Below, piece after piece: positions 6,800 through 8,642 of a DNA stretch of 8,642 bases. Source of the DNA: CAZIWJ01 sp964542855. Lineage in GTDB: Bacteria; Bacteroidota; Bacteroidia; Cytophagales; Cyclobacteriaceae. The notes under the pieces were generated by a model, which searched no databases, was not told where the DNA came from, and saw only the letters and a program-made list of their open reading frames with translations. Made by a program: the position numbers and the translations under genes. Position 1 is the stretch's first letter; each line of letters begins with the position of its first letter. The DNA is taken from NCBI GenBank assembly GCA_964542855.1, contig CAZIWJ010000151.1:1-8642 (forward strand), in the 5' to 3' direction.

Positions 6800-7600
6800 A
6801 TGAAGTCTTTTATCTGTGCAATCTTACTCATCACTGCCAGTAGCCTGGCGCAGGCGCAGGTGGTAACGAACGTAGACTGGGAACTGGAGAATGATCAGAA
6901 AATCAGGATCACTTACGACCTGAACCAGCAGCAAAACTTTCTTTATTTCGACGTATCAGTGAACGTTGAACTGAATAACCGCCCGTTTACCCCCCGGGCC
7001 TTATCGGGTGATGTAGGTACCTACATTAAAATAGGAAAGGGTAAAACCATTATCTGGGATGTTTTCCAGGACACCCCGGAACTCAAAGGGGAACTGGTAG
7101 TTGAGGTACTGGCCAATAACCCGGTACCGGTTCTCAGCAGCAACCTCAGCGGGGAAGGCAGCGAGGAGAACAGTGAAACCCCATCTACTTCTGCCGGTGG
7201 CGGTAACGTACCCTTCTGGGTAGGTATGGGTGGTCTTGCCTCCACCGGAATAGGATTACTGGCCAGTGGCCTGGGTACCCAATCGGAAGGTGGCGACCTG
7301 TACGACATCTACAAGCAGAATGTCGTTGAAAATTCTGAAGTATACAGTGAACTGGGCACCACCCGGAACGAAATGTACGACGAGGCCAATAAAAAACACA
7401 AAACCGGATCTATTCTGGCTATTGGTGGCGGGGCCGTACTGGCTACGGCTGCCGTTATCATGGTGAACCGGATTATCCAGATTAACAAACTGAAAAAAAG
7501 CCGCGTGACGCTGGCGCCGGTTTTTGCCCCGCTGCCCGCACAGGCTAATGCAACGGGCCGTTACGGACTTAAGCTTTCCTGGCGGCTTGGCGATGATTAA
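6800..7600 (+). CDS. Exported beta-domain protein with two glycine-rich membrane segments
   Basis: The protein has 266 residues. A signal peptide (1-20, cleavage after LAQA or nearby) is followed by a beta-rich domain at about 21-105 with VDWELENDQKIRITYDL, SGDVGTYIKIGKGKTIIWDV and ELVVEVLA. This pattern recurs in exported Bacteroidota proteins, often beside caspase or formylglycine-enzyme-like proteins, a statement made from memory. A Ser/Glu/Gly-rich linker (111-136) leads to a first hydrophobic segment (139-159, with GMGG and GIGLLASGLG) and a charged helical stretch (165-202, ELGTTRNEMYDEANKKHKTG). A second hydrophobic segment (203-224, AIGGGAVLATAAVIMV) and a short basic region follow, then a C-terminus ending YGLKLSWRLGDD. 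The topology suggests an inner-membrane hairpin with a periplasmic N-domain. Both segments are small-residue rich, which favours helix packing or oligomers. No enzyme motif is seen. It lies 29 bases after the caspase gene and 37 before the next gene, so the same operon is likely. Confidence 0.85.
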   Translation: MKSFICAILLITASSLAQAQVVTNVDWELENDQKIRITYDLNQQQNFLYFDVSVNVELNNRPFTPRALSGDVGTYIKIGKGKTIIWDVFQDTPELKGELVVEVLANNPVPVLSSNLSGEGSEENSETPSTSAGGGNVPFWVGMGGLASTGIGLLASGLGTQSEGGDLYDIYKQNVVENSEVYSELGTTRNEMYDEANKKHKTGSILAIGGGAVLATAAVIMVNRIIQINKLKKSRVTLAPVFAPLPAQANATGRYGLKLSWRLGDD

Positions 7601-7637
7601 CCCAATTTTAACGTAAAGATCAAAAAAACCAGAACTG

Positions 7638-8216
7638 ATGAAAAAGCTATTGATACTGGCAATCCTGTGCATTGCAATGAGGGGTAGTTACGCCCAGTCA
7701 GGAACGGTGGTCGCTTTGCGATCTGTTCAGGACACCAAATTTTTCACCGAGTTTAAGGAATTACGCGACCGCGCCCATACTTCGGTTAAGAATTTTAAAC
7801 TGATCCAGGACCGGTATTCAGAAACAGAAGTAATGAACCTAAAGAATACCTATAACGCTTCGGCCGATTATTTTAACGCTGTGCTTTATAACATTAAAGC
7901 CGACATGCAACAACGCGACAAGCGGAAATATATGATTAGCTACCCCGATTCTTATTCCAAACAGGTGGAAGCCGACCTGTACCGGGCCAAGGAATATTAC
8001 GCGAACACCTTTCAGCGCGAAATCACCGAACTCACCGACGGGCAGATTACCGGTTCTGCCCTGGTGGCTTTGCTGCCCCAGATGCTGAAATACGCTCAGC
8101 TGGTCATAAAAATGGTTAAAGAAGTAGACAACCAGATTAAAAAGATGAACGAAACCGTATTGAATAACTACCTCATTGAACCCTACAGATTTCAAAAGTG
8201 GAATGAAATTACTTAG
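7638..8216 (+). CDS. Small secreted helical protein of unknown family
   Basis: The protein has 192 residues. MKKLLILAILCIAMRGSYA (1-19) is a clear signal peptide. The mature protein is rich in Lys, Asp, Glu, Tyr and Asn and predicted by eye to be almost all helix, with heptad-like stretches at about 33-92 and 105-130. Residues 139-161 (GSALVALLPQMLKYAQLVIKMVK) form the only long hydrophobic or amphipathic helix, followed by a charged helix (162-173) and an aromatic tail with EPYRFQKW. There are no cysteines after the signal peptide. I recognise no family. Its 3' end overlaps the papain-like gene by 14 bases, so the two are probably translated together. A role as partner, inhibitor or propeptide-like chaperone of the protease is possible but unsupported beyond this linkage. 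A membrane-inserting role for the hydrophobic helix is equally possible. Confidence 0.85.
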   Translation: MKKLLILAILCIAMRGSYAQSGTVVALRSVQDTKFFTEFKELRDRAHTSVKNFKLIQDRYSETEVMNLKNTYNASADYFNAVLYNIKADMQQRDKRKYMISYPDSYSKQVEADLYRAKEYYANTFQREITELTDGQITGSALVALLPQMLKYAQLVIKMVKEVDNQIKKMNETVLNNYLIEPYRFQKWNEIT

Positions 8217-8642
8217 CTACCTGTTGCTGTTGTTATTTCCTGCCTGTGGGGTTGGGCAGGGCCTGGTTTTTAACGACCGGGCCTATACTTCTCAACCCCT
8301 GAAGCCGATTGAATTAACCGGAAGTAAGTCGGAACAGGAACTTGCTCTGAAAATTGATTTAAAGCCTTACTGCCCGGAAGTAAAAGAACAGGGTAACATC
8401 AGCTCCTGCGTGGGCTGGTCGCTAGGATATGCAGCCATGACCATAGAAAAGGCCGTAAACGAAGGTTGGAAAGGGCAAGCTGAAAAAATTAATGCCGCAG
8501 CTTTTTCATCAATGTTCCTGTTCAATCAGGTGAAGCTGGGCGACTGTTCGTTTGGGGCCGAACTAAGTAGTGCTTTCAGCTTCCTGGAGCAGCGGGGTAA
8601 CGTGTATTATAACGATTTCCAGGTGGCCAACAATTGCGATTC
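8203..8642 (+). CDS. Papain-like (C1 family) cysteine peptidase, 3' end cut by window
   Basis: An ATG at 8203, inside the end of the previous gene (14-base overlap), opens a frame of 146 codons to the window edge. The N-terminus MKLLSYLLLLLFPACG is an export signal. Cys15 could be a weak lipobox (F-P-A-C), otherwise signal peptidase I would cut after about residue 18. The start of a C1 peptidase domain follows. IDLKPYCPEVKEQGNISSCVGW (51-72) carries the oxyanion-hole Gln63 and catalytic Cys69, matching the papain Q-G-x-x-x-S-C-W pattern in the SCVGW form usual for bacterial C1 proteins. GYAAMTIEKA and the FSSMFLFNQVK segment continue the helical left domain. The catalytic His and Asn lie beyond the window, so activity cannot be confirmed here. 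Only about 50 residues precede the active-site region, so a long inhibitory propeptide is absent. Confidence 0.88.
   Translation, partial: MKLLSYLLLLLFPACGVGQGLVFNDRAYTSQPLKPIELTGSKSEQELALKIDLKPYCPEVKEQGNISSCVGWSLGYAAMTIEKAVNEGWKGQAEKINAAAFSSMFLFNQVKLGDCSFGAELSSAFSFLEQRGNVYYNDFQVANNCD

Noticed and set aside
5133..8642. Phage-defence (abortive infection) caspase system
   Set aside because: All neighbours and the caspase itself carry export signals, and there is no sensor, nucleotide-binding, CRISPR or gasdermin-like gene in the window.

Overview
The window looks like Bacteroidota DNA, probably from a Cytophagales- or Chitinophagales-type genome. The reasons are start codons without Shine-Dalgarno sequences and preceded by A/T-rich leaders, a TAnnTTTG-type promoter element, a lipoprotein with an acid-rich stretch after its lipobox cysteine, PKD domains, and a secreted caspase-like protein of a kind common in this phylum. 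I see no tRNA, rRNA, CRISPR array, insertion sequence or phage gene. A run of 100 N (4884-4983) marks an assembly gap.

Layout: two divergent gene blocks flank a 461-base intergenic region (2857-3317). Leftward, a 589-residue secreted protein of unrecognised family (2856 to 1087) is followed by a homologous second gene whose ATG overlaps the first gene's stop codon (TAATG). This second gene runs off the left edge. Rightward there are five closely packed genes: a PKD-domain lipoprotein with a C-terminal surface-repeat array (3318-5123), a secreted caspase-family (C14) protease with intact His/Cys residues (5133-6770), a signal-peptide protein with a beta domain and two glycine-rich membrane segments (6800-7600), a small secreted helical protein with one hydrophobic helix (7638-8216), and a papain-like (C1) cysteine protease overlapping it by 14 bases and cut by the right edge (8203-8642).

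All seven products carry an N-terminal export signal, so the locus appears to act in the envelope or on the surface rather than in the cytoplasm. The likeliest reading is a divergently expressed envelope system with two different cysteine proteases, a probable surface-displayed PKD lipoprotein, a membrane component, and two large paralogous exported proteins of unknown role. That the genes work together is inferred from packing, overlaps, shared export and shared sequence motifs near the start codons. I do not recognise it as a named system.

The intergenic region holds five GGTTAC/GTAACC sites, a candidate promoter and two small dyads. The heptamer CTATCTA occurs five times in the window, always on the sense strand and within about 50 bases of the start codon of four of the genes.
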